Assembly (NCBI GenBank): GCA_015523685.1
Contig: WAJW01000135.1
Location: 1-23,983 of the forward strand
Origin: Archaeoglobaceae archaeon
Lineage (GTDB): Archaea > Halobacteriota > Archaeoglobi > Archaeoglobales > JdFR-42
DNA length: 23,983 nt
Direction: 5' to 3'
Below are positions 1-7,833 of this stretch, one piece after another. Both the position numbers and the translations under genes were made by a program. Under the pieces are notes generated by a model, which was not told where the DNA came from, made no database searches, and worked only from the letters and a program-made list of their open reading frames with translations. Every line of letters starts with the position of its first letter. Positions within the stretch are counted from its first letter, which is position 1.

Positions 1-2
1 TT

Positions 3-137
3 ATAGATTCAATTGCAAAAATCGATGAAGTGGAGAGGACATCTACACAGTATGTGCTCAATTTGATTAAGGAAGAGCGGGATATCATGGCGTGCTATCC
101 CTCAGAGGTTGCAAGGATTTTATTTGGAAACGAATAA
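3..137 (+). CDS. C-terminal end of an unrecognised protein (partial, 5' end outside window)
   Basis: An open frame runs in from the left edge and gives 44 residues before a TAA stop. The fragment is hydrophilic and charged and ends in ...SEVARILFGNE. I recognise no motif and assign no function. The reading is supported mainly by context: the frame is open from the window edge, and its stop lies 10 nt before the chosen ATG of the next rightward gene, a spacing typical of an operon. The other two rightward frames hit stops within the first 40 nt. Confidence 0.5.
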   Translation: MDSIAKIDEVERTSTQYVLNLIKEERDIMACYPSEVARILFGNE

Positions 138-147
138 TCCACTATTT

Positions 148-564
148 ATGGTGCTGAAAGAAGGCTGGTTTATATATGCTTCAATTGCTCTTATTCTGTG
201 GGGACTATGGGGTTTCTTTCCTAAGATCGCAGGGTACTACGTAGATCCGGTGAGCATTCTCATTTACGAGATAGCCGGGACAATTTTTGTTGGTGTTGCA
301 ATACTCTCTCTCGGTTTTAGACCTGAAGTCAGTGGAATCGGGGCACTCTTTGGATTTCTTACCGGAATTACTCTAACTCTCGGCTCACTTTTCTTTCTTA
401 TGGCACTTTCAAAGGGAAAGGCGTCTGTGGTGGTGACAATGACAGCACTTTATCCCTTAATAACCATTGTACTTGCAGTGCTTGTACTGGATGAGCGGTT
501 AACCTTGAGACAGGGACTGGGCATGTTGCTGGCTCTTACAGCCATGATTCTATTCTCGTACTGA
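148..564 (+). CDS. EamA/DMT-superfamily half-size membrane transporter
   Basis: This 138-residue, strongly hydrophobic protein has about four to five membrane segments, starting with a GWFIYASIALILWGLWGFF stretch. The second half carries the typical EamA pattern: a small-residue helix, then ALYPLITIVLAVLVLDE, then a last helix after the LTLRQGLG turn. Known EamA transporters are usually ten-helix proteins with two such repeats. This is a single repeat and would have to act as a dimer, as small multidrug-resistance proteins do. The substrate cannot be predicted. A TTG at 109 would add 13 residues but lies inside the upstream gene, so the ATG at 148 is preferred. Its 3' end overlaps the convergent RNase HII gene by 29 nt. 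Confidence 0.8.
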   Translation: MVLKEGWFIYASIALILWGLWGFFPKIAGYYVDPVSILIYEIAGTIFVGVAILSLGFRPEVSGIGALFGFLTGITLTLGSLFFLMALSKGKASVVVTMTALYPLITIVLAVLVLDERLTLRQGLGMLLALTAMILFSY

Positions 565-1195
565 ACTTCATATTTCTGATCCTATCGAGAGTCCTCCACG
601 AGGTTCTTATGAAGTCGGGAATTTCGCCTCTGTCCATGCACTCACTCAGAAATTTCCTTGTTTTGGGGTCTGCTGGATACCCGCTTCCAAAATCAACCCC
701 ACAGGACTCTTTGATCCTTTCCACCATCGAATCTCTTTCCACCTTGGCCACTATCGATGCAGCCATCACCACAGTTACCGTTTCATCGGCTCTGTGGAGA
801 GAAAAGACCCTTCTTCCACACATCTCTTCAAGCCTCTTTCCGAATCTCTTTCTGTCCACATCTGGAGAGTCTACGTAAATTTGAGAGCATTCAAGGCCAT
901 GAGCAATTTCACCAAATCCCGACAGGAGAATTTCATTCATCGTTTTCTTCTCTCTCATCCTGTCAATCTCTTCTGCTTCAATTATCTTTACAAAACATTC
1001 CGCTCTTTTCTTTATATAATCATATAACTCCCTTCTCCGTTTAGGAGTGAGCCTTTTAGAATCTCTTATCCCGTTATTTTTCAGTTCAGGGATGAGGTCT
1101 TTTCTGCAGGAAACACCAGCAATCACCATGGGTCCTATAACAGAACCCTTTCCCGCCTCATCGATTCCTCCAATGTTTTCAGAACCACCAGACAT
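536..1195 (-). CDS. rnhB: Ribonuclease HII
   Basis: The 219-residue protein cleaves the RNA strand of RNA-DNA hybrids, and removes single misincorporated ribonucleotides during repair. The family signature GGIDEAGKGSVIGPMV is at the N-terminus with metal-binding Asp12 and Glu13. Asp109 (IYVDSP) and Asp137 (HRADE) complete the four-carboxylate site, and the AASIVAKVERD stretch follows. Length is normal for archaeal RNase HII. The ATG is preceded by AGAGGAAGG, a good ribosome binding site located inside the upstream flavin reductase gene, which it overlaps by 17 nt. It is the last gene of the operon that includes SRP54. Its 3' end overlaps the convergent EamA gene, so transcription probably terminates inside that gene. 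Confidence 0.96.
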   Translation of the reverse strand: MSGGSENIGGIDEAGKGSVIGPMVIAGVSCRKDLIPELKNNGIRDSKRLTPKRRRELYDYIKKRAECFVKIIEAEEIDRMREKKTMNEILLSGFGEIAHGLECSQIYVDSPDVDRKRFGKRLEEMCGRRVFSLHRADETVTVVMAASIVAKVERDSMVERIKESCGVDFGSGYPADPKTRKFLSECMDRGEIPDFIRTSWRTLDRIRNMKFSTRIESWL

Positions 1196-1700
1196 CGTCC
1201 TTCCTCTGAGAATCCCTCCAGTAGAGGAGCACGTCCGGTGTTATACCTCTCTCATCGAAGTACTCTTCCATCACATAAACGCTGAGAACCTCTCCAACAA
1301 AGGAAACGTGATCCCCCGTCACGAATTCATCTGAAACCCTGCATTCAATGAACCCCACACATTCCTTTATCAGTGGAACACCTATCTTCTTTGCCTTCAT
1401 GGGAGTTAGCCCCAGATGCTCAAATTTGTCTATCTCGCTACCACTCTGTGTACCTGCTCTGAAAACAACATCCACCATATCCCTGTGAGGGATGTTTATG
1501 CCGAATTCTCCATGTTCCTTTAAAAGTCTGTATGAGTATCTCTCGGGACTGACCGAGATCAGGACAAGAGGGGGGTCGTGGGATACAGGTGTGCACCAGG
1601 AAACAGCCATCACATTGCTCTCTTCTCTTCCTGTTGTGACAAGGACGGTCAGGCGGGGTGATAGAATGTGAGATACCTTTGAGGGTAGAACAGATCTCAT
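1179..1700 (-). CDS. Flavin reductase-like FMN-binding protein (flavoredoxin/ferric reductase type)
   Basis: A 173-residue protein of the flavin reductase-like FMN-binding split-barrel family. The sequence shows the usual N-terminal barrel (LTVLVTTGREESNVMAVSW, with TPVSHDPPLVLISVSPERYS) and the FGINIP segment that lines the flavin site. Known members are flavin reductases, flavoredoxins and the Archaeoglobus ferric reductase; sequence alone does not separate these roles. ATG at 1700 is chosen, 1 nt after the SRP54 stop, with GGTG 6 nt upstream. A GTG at 1709 would add three residues and overlap SRP54 by 8 nt. It overlaps rnhB downstream. Its place between SRP54 and RNase HII probably reflects operon packing rather than a shared function. 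Confidence 0.88.
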   Translation of the reverse strand: MRSVLPSKVSHILSPRLTVLVTTGREESNVMAVSWCTPVSHDPPLVLISVSPERYSYRLLKEHGEFGINIPHRDMVDVVFRAGTQSGSEIDKFEHLGLTPMKAKKIGVPLIKECVGFIECRVSDEFVTGDHVSFVGEVLSVYVMEEYFDERGITPDVLLYWRDSQRKDDVWWF

Positions 1701-1701
1701 A

Positions 1702-3009
1702 TCATACACCGAGCCTTTTCATGAGTTTTTTCAGGGGTATCTTTCCCCCTCTGAGACTTTTCATCACATTCTTCATGGTCTTATAATACTTCAGCAGTTC
1801 CCTCACTTCAGAAGGAGATGTTCCTGAACCTCTTGCAATTCGCTGAATTCTTGAACCGTCTATGATCTTCGGGTTTGTCAGTTCTTCTTCTGTCATTGAA
1901 TCCATTATAACCCTGAACTTTTTCATCTTCTCCTCCGTGGTCTCGAACATGTCATCCTTGATATCCAGACTGAACCCAAATGGAAGCATATCGAAAATCC
2001 GGCTAACAGGCCCCATTTTTTTCATTGCTTCGAGCTGTCTGTACATCTCCTTCAGCGTGAATTTACCCTTCAGGAAAGCTTCAGCATCTATTTCCTCCTC
2101 TTTTAGTGCTTCTTCGGCCTTTTCCAGCAGTGACTTCAGGTCTCCAAGACCGAGCAACCTGGAGACAAATCTTTCAGGATCAAATTTTTCGAAATCGTCA
2201 AGCCTTTCCCCCGTTCCCACAAATGCAATTGGAATTCCCGTTTCCTTGCTTGCGGATAAAGCCCCACCTCCCTTTGCGGTTCCATCAAACTTGGTCACTA
2301 TTATGCCCGTGAGTCCGACGGCCTCATGGAATGCACTGGCCTGCTTTCCCGCAAGCTGTCCTATCGCTGCATCTATCACAAGGAATCTCTGATCTGGGGA
2401 AAGTGCTCTGTCTATCTGAACCATCTCCTGTATGAGATCATCTTCGAGGGCATGTCTTCCCGCTGTGTCTACGATAATTACATTGTAATCCTTCAGAGTC
2501 CTCAAACCCTCTTTCACTATTTTTACCGCATCCTTTTCTTTTTTAATCCCGAAGAAACCTATCCCTTCCTTCTCGACGAGCTGTTTCAGCTGATCGTAGG
2601 CACCCGGTCTGAAGGTATCTGCACATATAACTCCTGTCTTCAATCCCCTGTTCTTGAAATAAATTGCAAGTTTTCCGGCGGTAGTTGTCTTACCGCTCCC
2701 CTGCAATCCCACAAGCATGATTTTCTGGGGTTTCAGGGGGATATCCATTCCATCTCCTATAATTGAGACAATCTCATCATAGAGAGTTTTAATTACAGCT
2801 TCTCTGACATTGAGTTTTGTGGTTATGTCGCTCGTAAGAATCTTTTCCCTGAGACTTTTTGTGAGGCTCATCACATGCCTCACATTGACATCTGCCTGAA
2901 GAAGGGCCCTCTGAACATCTCTGATGACCTCTTCCAGAAAATATCTGTCCACTCTGGTGGATCTTGCAATTTTTTTCACTATTCCTTTAAGTGCTTCGCC
3001 GAGACTCAT
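1702..3009 (-). CDS. srp54: Signal recognition particle GTPase SRP54
   Basis: The 435-residue protein binds signal sequences and SRP RNA and docks ribosomes to the membrane through its receptor FtsY. The N domain occupies about residues 1-90. The G domain follows, with P-loop GLQGSGKTT (101-109), DTFRPGAYDQL (131-141), DTAGRH (181-186) and TKFDGTAKGGG (239-249). The methionine-rich M domain starts near residue 300 and has the conserved SRIQRIARGSGTS RNA-binding stretch near the end. Length and domain order are standard for Archaea and nothing is missing. The start overlaps the M42 peptidase stop as ATGA, indicating translational coupling, with GGGAGA about 7 nt upstream. Confidence 0.98.
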   Translation of the reverse strand: MSLGEALKGIVKKIARSTRVDRYFLEEVIRDVQRALLQADVNVRHVMSLTKSLREKILTSDITTKLNVREAVIKTLYDEIVSIIGDGMDIPLKPQKIMLVGLQGSGKTTTAGKLAIYFKNRGLKTGVICADTFRPGAYDQLKQLVEKEGIGFFGIKKEKDAVKIVKEGLRTLKDYNVIIVDTAGRHALEDDLIQEMVQIDRALSPDQRFLVIDAAIGQLAGKQASAFHEAVGLTGIIVTKFDGTAKGGGALSASKETGIPIAFVGTGERLDDFEKFDPERFVSRLLGLGDLKSLLEKAEEALKEEEIDAEAFLKGKFTLKEMYRQLEAMKKMGPVSRIFDMLPFGFSLDIKDDMFETTEEKMKKFRVIMDSMTEEELTNPKIIDGSRIQRIARGSGTSPSEVRELLKYYKTMKNVMKSLRGGKIPLKKLMKRLGV

Positions 3010-4064
3010 TCTTTTCTCCCGAAGTACTTATCTGCGGATTCAACCGCTTTCGCTATCAGTTTTGAACCGTTCAGCAAGTCCTCCAGGCTCAAAACTTCGA
3101 CCGGTGTATGAATGTATCTCGTCGGAACCCCCACAACTCCCACCGGAATTCCCGATCTGGTGAGGTGGATAACCGTCGCATCTGTTGTTCCACCTTCAGC
3201 CACTTCAAGCTGGTATTTTATCCCGTTCTCCTCGGCGGTCTTTCTGAGCCATTCCAGAACAGGTCTTGGTGTTATCAAACCTCTTCCCCCGGCATCAATC
3301 ACGGTGATCATCGGCCCCTCACCCAGTTTTGTATCGGAGTATTTTTTCTCCATTCCTGGATGATCAGCGGGGATACCTACCTCAGCGACAATTGCAACAT
3401 CAGGGTTGAGGCCAAATGCTGATGTTCTCGCTCCTTTCAATCCAACCTCTTCCTGAACGGTTCCCACTGCGTAAACGGTTGCATCGGTTTCCATCATCTC
3501 GAGAGCCCTCAGCATCATGGCAACTCCTGCCCTGTCGTCAAACGCCTTTCCTGTTACACGGTTGTTTGCAAGATCGACAACTTCTCTGTCCAGTGTTACT
3601 GGCGTTCCCGGTTCAATGCCAAGTGATTTCGCATCCTCTTTATTTTTTGCCCCCACATCTATGAACATATCCTCAATTTTGATCGCCTTGCCCTTCTCAT
3701 CCTCCTTCATGACATGAGGGGGTTTCGAGCCCACCACACCATACACCATTCCCTTCCCGGTATGGAGTATTACCCTCTGACTCAGAACAACCTGTGAGAA
3801 CCACCCACCGATTGGGGTAAATCTGATGAAACCGCTATCATCAATGTGCTTGACCATGAACCCGATTTCATCCATATGGGCAGCAATCATAACCTTTAAT
3901 CCATCACCCTCTTTTATACCCACAACGTTACCCAGAACGTCGATCTCCACCCTGTCAGTAAGTTTTTCCAGATACCCTGAAATGATATCCCTTGCTCCCC
4001 CTTCATATCCGGAAATTCCATGGGCATTTGATAATTCTGTGAGATATTTCCTGATTTGTTTCAT
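3006..4064 (-). CDS. M42-family metallo-aminopeptidase (TET/endoglucanase-like)
   Basis: The 352-residue protein belongs to peptidase family M42, whose archaeal members form dodecameric tetrahedral aminopeptidases that trim peptides released by the proteasome. Visible metal and catalytic residues are His63 in AAHMDEIGF, Asp176 in AFDDRAGV, the Glu pair 205-206 in VQEEVGLKGA and His319 in RYIHTPVE. A Glu (VAEVG) sits where many members have the third metal-binding Asp. Some relatives were once annotated as endo-1,4-glucanases, which is probably wrong here. A TTG at 4082 would add six residues, but ATG 4064 has GAGGTG exactly 6 nt upstream and is preferred. The upstream stop codon is built into that ribosome binding site. 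Confidence 0.93.
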   Translation of the reverse strand: MKQIRKYLTELSNAHGISGYEGGARDIISGYLEKLTDRVEIDVLGNVVGIKEGDGLKVMIAAHMDEIGFMVKHIDDSGFIRFTPIGGWFSQVVLSQRVILHTGKGMVYGVVGSKPPHVMKEDEKGKAIKIEDMFIDVGAKNKEDAKSLGIEPGTPVTLDREVVDLANNRVTGKAFDDRAGVAMMLRALEMMETDATVYAVGTVQEEVGLKGARTSAFGLNPDVAIVAEVGIPADHPGMEKKYSDTKLGEGPMITVIDAGGRGLITPRPVLEWLRKTAEENGIKYQLEVAEGGTTDATVIHLTRSGIPVGVVGVPTRYIHTPVEVLSLEDLLNGSKLIAKAVESADKYFGRKE

Positions 4065-4077
4065 CGAATTCACCTCA
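4062..4077 (-). promoter_or_regulatory. Stop/RBS/start junction TGAGGTG-N6-ATG (hexuloisomerase to M42 peptidase)
   Basis: On the minus strand the sequence reads TGAGGTGAATTCGATG. The TGA ends the SIS gene and is also the first part of the ribosome binding site for the M42 gene. This decides the M42 start at 4064. The same geometry recurs at 15599-15614 and 17620-17635. Confidence 0.75.
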
Positions 4078-4683
4078 TTCAAGCACAGAATGTTTTTTCC
4101 TCAGGTCTTCTTCACTCAGATTTTTGATCTTCATGAGTTCGGCAACAAGACCGTCAAGGAATATGAGAGCGGAAATTTCAAACATTGTTCCGAGAGGTGC
4201 TATATCCTTATCTTTCCCCTTAGGCTGGGCCTTCTTATCTCTGCTTTTGAGAATTATCTTTATGTCGGCAAGCCTTGCGAGTTTTGAAGATCTCCTCGAT
4301 GTGATGGCGGCAATCTGACATCCCACATGCTTCTTTGCTTTTCTGGCCAGATCAACGACTGATGTGGTCTCTCCACTTCCGGAAATCGCAACAAGGAGAT
4401 CGTTTTCCTGAATTCTCGGTGTTACGGTCTCTCCCACAACATACACTCTGAAGCCCATGTGCATCAGCCTCATTGCAAATGCTCTTGCGACAAACCCGGA
4501 TCTCCCTGCACCGAGGATGAAAATCGTCTCGGAATTCAGAATCCGATCAACAAAAGAGATGACATCTTCAATTGGTATGTTCTTTTTCAGCCCGTTAATA
4601 TGTTCTGTCATATTTGATATGAACTGTTTGAGTGTTTCACCAACCTGATATTCTTCTGCAAAACCCGCCACATTCTGTGCCAT
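4075..4683 (-). CDS. hxlB: SIS-domain 6-phospho-3-hexuloisomerase-like protein
   Basis: The 202-residue SIS-fold protein resembles archaeal 6-phospho-3-hexuloisomerase, which interconverts D-arabino-3-hexulose 6-phosphate and fructose 6-phosphate in the ribulose monophosphate route. In Archaea that route supplies ribulose 5-phosphate and handles formaldehyde. The phosphosugar site is visible as FILGAGRSGFVARAFAMRL and the VAISGSGETTSVVDLA loop, and the SSKLARLAD segment is typical. A longer basic insert (KSRDKKAQPKGKDKD) lies before the last helices. The partner synthase (HxlA) is not in the window, so another phosphosugar isomerase role is possible. The ATG has no ribosome binding site, and a TATA-like box is about 26 nt upstream, so it is probably the leaderless first gene of a five-gene operon. 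Confidence 0.85.
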   Translation of the reverse strand: MAQNVAGFAEEYQVGETLKQFISNMTEHINGLKKNIPIEDVISFVDRILNSETIFILGAGRSGFVARAFAMRLMHMGFRVYVVGETVTPRIQENDLLVAISGSGETTSVVDLARKAKKHVGCQIAAITSRRSSKLARLADIKIILKSRDKKAQPKGKDKDIAPLGTMFEISALIFLDGLVAELMKIKNLSEEDLRKKHSVLE

Positions 4684-4703
4684 CAGTTATAACGAGACAT
4701 TGG

Positions 4704-4722
4704 GGTTTATAAAAAACTTTTG
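4704..4722 (-). promoter_or_regulatory. Archaeal TATA promoter for the hexuloisomerase-SRP54-rnhB operon
   Basis: The minus strand reads AAAGTTTTTTATAAACC. The TATA-like core is centred about 26 nt before the ATG at 4683. Transcription starts about 25 nt after a TATA box in Archaea, so the message would begin at or next to the start codon. Confidence 0.55.
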
Positions 4723-4765
4723 AATGCAATCAGAGGTTAAATACAGGCGGTCACCATCATTCAGA

Positions 4766-6085
4766 TCAGAGTTTTTTAAGAAGCTGTCTTGAGGAGATTA
4801 TAAGGGGGTCCCACACGGGACCGAACTGGGGGAAGTAGGCAAGATCTGCAAAAAACAGATCCTCAACGGTTGCCTTTTTCTGCAAAAATGCTGAAATTGT
4901 TCTGACTCTTCCTGGCACACCCTCGTATCCCACAATCTGTGTGCCCAGAAGCAATCCACTTCTGTCAGCAATCAGTTTTACCATTATCTCCTTCCCACCG
5001 GGATAGTATCTGGGTCTGGTTTTGGTTTCAATGATTGCCGAAACGGGATCGAATCCGTGAAGTTTCGCTTCTTTTTCATTCAATCCTGTTTTACCAATCT
5101 GAAGATCGAAGAATTTTGTTAAAGCAGTGCCGGCAACCCCCGGAAATTTCAGATCAGCTCCAGCTATGTTGGCTCCCGCCACATAACCCATCCTGTTTGC
5201 TGCAGGTGCAAGAGGAATCCAGACCCTCTTCCCGCTGACCATATGCACGGTTTCTGCACAATCTCCTGCTGCATACACGTTTTCAACATTGGTTCTCATT
5301 CGGGAGTCAGTAAAAATTGCTCCCGTTTCACCAAGTTTTACTCCAAGATCTCTCGCAAGTTCCACATTGGGCTCAACACCCGTTGCCAGAATGACCATTT
5401 CGGTGTGATATTCATTCCTGTCCGTGACGATTTTTTCAACTCTCTCCCTGCCCTCTATGGCCACAACCTCCTCTCCCGTTCTCACCTCCGCATGCTCCGA
5501 GATCTCCCTTTCCAGCACTTTTGCAACCTCTGGATCAACCTGGGGCAGAACCTGAGGCTCCTTCTCTATGACGGTCACTTCTTTATTGAGGGCAATAAGG
5601 GCTTCAATGAGCCCGGTCTCTATGTATCCTGCACCCACAATGACGACCCTTCGGTGTTTTGCCAGCTCCCTCTTTATACGAAATCCATCATCAATGGAGT
5701 CTATTGTAAACACACCCTCGAGATCTTTTCCTTCTATATCAGGTATGCGGGGGCGGGCTCCAGTGGCTATTACAAGACTGTCCCATTCGATGCTCTCCTC
5801 TTTCCCTCGACTTTCCACAAAGATTCTGCCCTGTTCTATCTCAACAGCACTGGTTTCGGTGCGAACGTCTATTCCCCTTTTTTCCCTGAAATACTCTGGA
5901 GGATAGTATGTAAGGTCACCCAGATTTTTGCAGAATCCTTCTATATAGTAGGGGACGCCACATGGAGCATGACTGACATGAGAAGTTCTCTCGATAACGA
6001 CAACCTCGTATTCGGGTTTGAGCCTCTTTATTCTTGATGCAGTGCTCATTCCGGCTGCTCCACCACCTATTATGACCACCCTCAT
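4766..6085 (-). CDS. CoA-disulfide reductase / NADH oxidase-like flavoprotein
   Basis: A 439-residue FAD/NAD(P)-linked oxidoreductase with a single active-site cysteine. Residues 1-35 form the FAD-binding Rossmann motif (VVIIGGGAAGMS, with a terminal IER). SHAPCGVPYY places Cys42 where CoA-disulfide reductases carry the cysteine that forms a mixed disulfide with CoA. VYAAGDCAE near residue 300 is the second FAD motif, and the C-terminal LAYFPQFGPVWDP matches the dimerisation domain. Such enzymes reduce CoA disulfides, polysulfide or oxygen. The second Rossmann motif is odd: GAGYIETG (151-158) has Glu where the third Gly is expected and Gly where a Glu usually follows. The ATG is preceded by AGGTGATTTGA. 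The gene diverges from the adenine deaminase-like gene. Confidence 0.88.
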   Translation of the reverse strand: MRVVIIGGGAAGMSTASRIKRLKPEYEVVVIERTSHVSHAPCGVPYYIEGFCKNLGDLTYYPPEYFREKRGIDVRTETSAVEIEQGRIFVESRGKEESIEWDSLVIATGARPRIPDIEGKDLEGVFTIDSIDDGFRIKRELAKHRRVVIVGAGYIETGLIEALIALNKEVTVIEKEPQVLPQVDPEVAKVLEREISEHAEVRTGEEVVAIEGRERVEKIVTDRNEYHTEMVILATGVEPNVELARDLGVKLGETGAIFTDSRMRTNVENVYAAGDCAETVHMVSGKRVWIPLAPAANRMGYVAGANIAGADLKFPGVAGTALTKFFDLQIGKTGLNEKEAKLHGFDPVSAIIETKTRPRYYPGGKEIMVKLIADRSGLLLGTQIVGYEGVPGRVRTISAFLQKKATVEDLFFADLAYFPQFGPVWDPLIISSRQLLKKL

Positions 6086-6133
6086 TCAAATCACCTGTTA
6101 AATGAGATTTCGGGCAGAGGGAGAGAATTAGAA

Positions 6134-6152
6134 TTGTTTAAATATTTTACCC
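6134..6152. promoter_or_regulatory. Shared TATA-like element between divergent genes
   Basis: TTGTTTAAATATTTTACCC is A+T-rich and readable as a TATA box on both strands. Rightward it is centred about 25 nt before the ATG at 6167, which fits a leaderless adenine deaminase message. Leftward it would give a leader of about 33 nt that contains the AGGTGA site in front of the flavoprotein gene. Assignment to both genes is inference. Confidence 0.45.
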
Positions 6153-6166
6153 ATGTCCCATCTATC

Positions 6167-7816
6167 ATGAAACTCTGTCTCCGCAATTGCAGGGTCGTGG
6201 ATGTTGAGAAACACGATATCACTGAACCCCGGGACATTCTTGTTGAAAATGGAAGAATAATGGATATTGGAGAGGGCCTTGAGGGCGAGGAGAACTTTGA
6301 TTGTGACTCAATGTATGCGATTCCGGGTATGATTGACCCACATGCCCATCTTGAGGTCTTTTACACTCCTCTTTCTGTCTCATATTATGCCATGCTTCAT
6401 GGGGTCACCTCAGCCATAACCGAAACCCATGAATTTGCGAATATTTTTGGCAGGTATGGAGTGGAGTTCCTGATCTCTCTTGCCGATTTAACACCCTTCA
6501 GGATATTCTACACCGTTGGCTCGATAACTCCACAGAACCCCCATGTGGAGGGAGAGGAGAAGCTCTCCCCTGAGGATATTGAAATGCTCATGAGACATGA
6601 TCGTGTTGTGGGGCTGGGAGAGGTGATATCATGGATGAGGGTTCTCAGAAATGACCCGGTAATGATGAAAAAGATAGAGATAGCGAGGAAATATGGAAAG
6701 ACCGTGGAGGGTCATATGGCGGGGGCGAGGGGTGATAAGATAAGAAAACTGGCTGAGGCAGGAATCACCTCGTGTCATGAATCTATTACTGCTGAAGAGG
6801 TATTTGAAAAGATTGATGCAGGGATACATGTTATCATAAGGGAGGGCTCCATAAGGAGGGAGATGGAAAGAATAATCCCTGAGATAATCGGGCATGAAGA
6901 CATATTTGACATGATCATGCTCTCTCCTGACTGGCTCGATCCAAGAGACATAGTAAGATTCGGTTACATGGATCATGTTGTTTCCAGAGCTGTGGAGCTC
7001 GGTCTTGATCCCATACATGCGATAAGAATGGTAACAAAAAATCCGGCTGAGTACTTCGGGCTTAATGATCTCGGTGTCATAAAGCCCGGTTATTCTGCAG
7101 ATATCGTTCTTGTGAAGAGTATTTCAAATCCCATCCCGGAGCATGTTGTCATAGGTGGAGAGTTCACTGTCAGAAATGGTGGTCTTGCTGTTGAAGAGCG
7201 TGGAATTGAGATCCCGGAGAGGATCAGGAACTCAATGGCAGATATGGTATTCAAACCTGACGATTTCGCATTAAAGGTTGAAGGTGGAATCCTCAACTAC
7301 ATGGATATTGTGGACAGAACAATCACGAGGGCCGGGAGGATTGAAATCGAAGATGGTCTTCCCGATTGGATTTCTCTGATAAGGCTAATTGACAGGTGGA
7401 GAGGAAAGATGAGCCCCTTCGGTGCGGTTAAAGGTTTTGAGATAGATGGGTTTGCATCATCGTTCTCCCAGGACTGCCACAATCTCATGATAATCGGCAG
7501 ATCCCCATCTGCAATGGCCAGTGCTGTCAATGAGGTGGTAAAAATGAAGGGAGGATTCGCATACATTCACGATGAGGTGACAGAAGTCCTTCAGATGGAT
7601 GCAGGTGGAATAGCCTCTTCAATGAGCATACCGGAACTATCGGAAAAGCTTGAGGAGTTTGAACAGCCCCTGAGGGACATAACAGGGCTGGAGTCACCCC
7701 TTCTCACCTCGGGGTTTCTTACCTTCTCGTCTCTTCCCTTTCTCCGGATGACTCCCTCGGGGATGCACGATGTTTTAAGGGACAGGATCGTACCGGTGAT
7801 TGAAAAAAAGGGATAG
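6167..7816 (+). CDS. ade: Adenine deaminase-like amidohydrolase
   Basis: The 549-residue protein matches the adenine deaminase family, which converts adenine to hypoxanthine plus ammonia. The metal site is complete: PGMIDPHAHLE gives the paired His59/His61, GLGEVISW gives Glu152, EGHMAG gives His183, SCHES gives His204 and LSPDW gives Asp255. IKPGYSADIVLV is the usual end of the barrel domain, and the second, C-terminal domain follows to residue 549. Some segments differ from typical members: ETHEFANIFG replaces the common ADPHE-type loop, and LSPDW replaces a CTDD-type loop. A related substrate therefore remains possible. ATG 6167 is chosen over an upstream TTG at 6134 because that TTG lies inside the TATA-like element. 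There is no ribosome binding site, consistent with leaderless translation. Confidence 0.85.
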   Translation: MKLCLRNCRVVDVEKHDITEPRDILVENGRIMDIGEGLEGEENFDCDSMYAIPGMIDPHAHLEVFYTPLSVSYYAMLHGVTSAITETHEFANIFGRYGVEFLISLADLTPFRIFYTVGSITPQNPHVEGEEKLSPEDIEMLMRHDRVVGLGEVISWMRVLRNDPVMMKKIEIARKYGKTVEGHMAGARGDKIRKLAEAGITSCHESITAEEVFEKIDAGIHVIIREGSIRREMERIIPEIIGHEDIFDMIMLSPDWLDPRDIVRFGYMDHVVSRAVELGLDPIHAIRMVTKNPAEYFGLNDLGVIKPGYSADIVLVKSISNPIPEHVVIGGEFTVRNGGLAVEERGIEIPERIRNSMADMVFKPDDFALKVEGGILNYMDIVDRTITRAGRIEIEDGLPDWISLIRLIDRWRGKMSPFGAVKGFEIDGFASSFSQDCHNLMIIGRSPSAMASAVNEVVKMKGGFAYIHDEVTEVLQMDAGGIASSMSIPELSEKLEEFEQPLRDITGLESPLLTSGFLTFSSLPFLRMTPSGMHDVLRDRIVPVIEKKG

Positions 7817-7833
7817 AGGGCTGGCGTTCAACA

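Noticed and set aside
5243..6037. Rightward 264-codon open frame
   Set aside because: It is antisense to the strongly supported flavoprotein gene. The translation shows no family motif and looks like a shadow of that gene's codon pattern.
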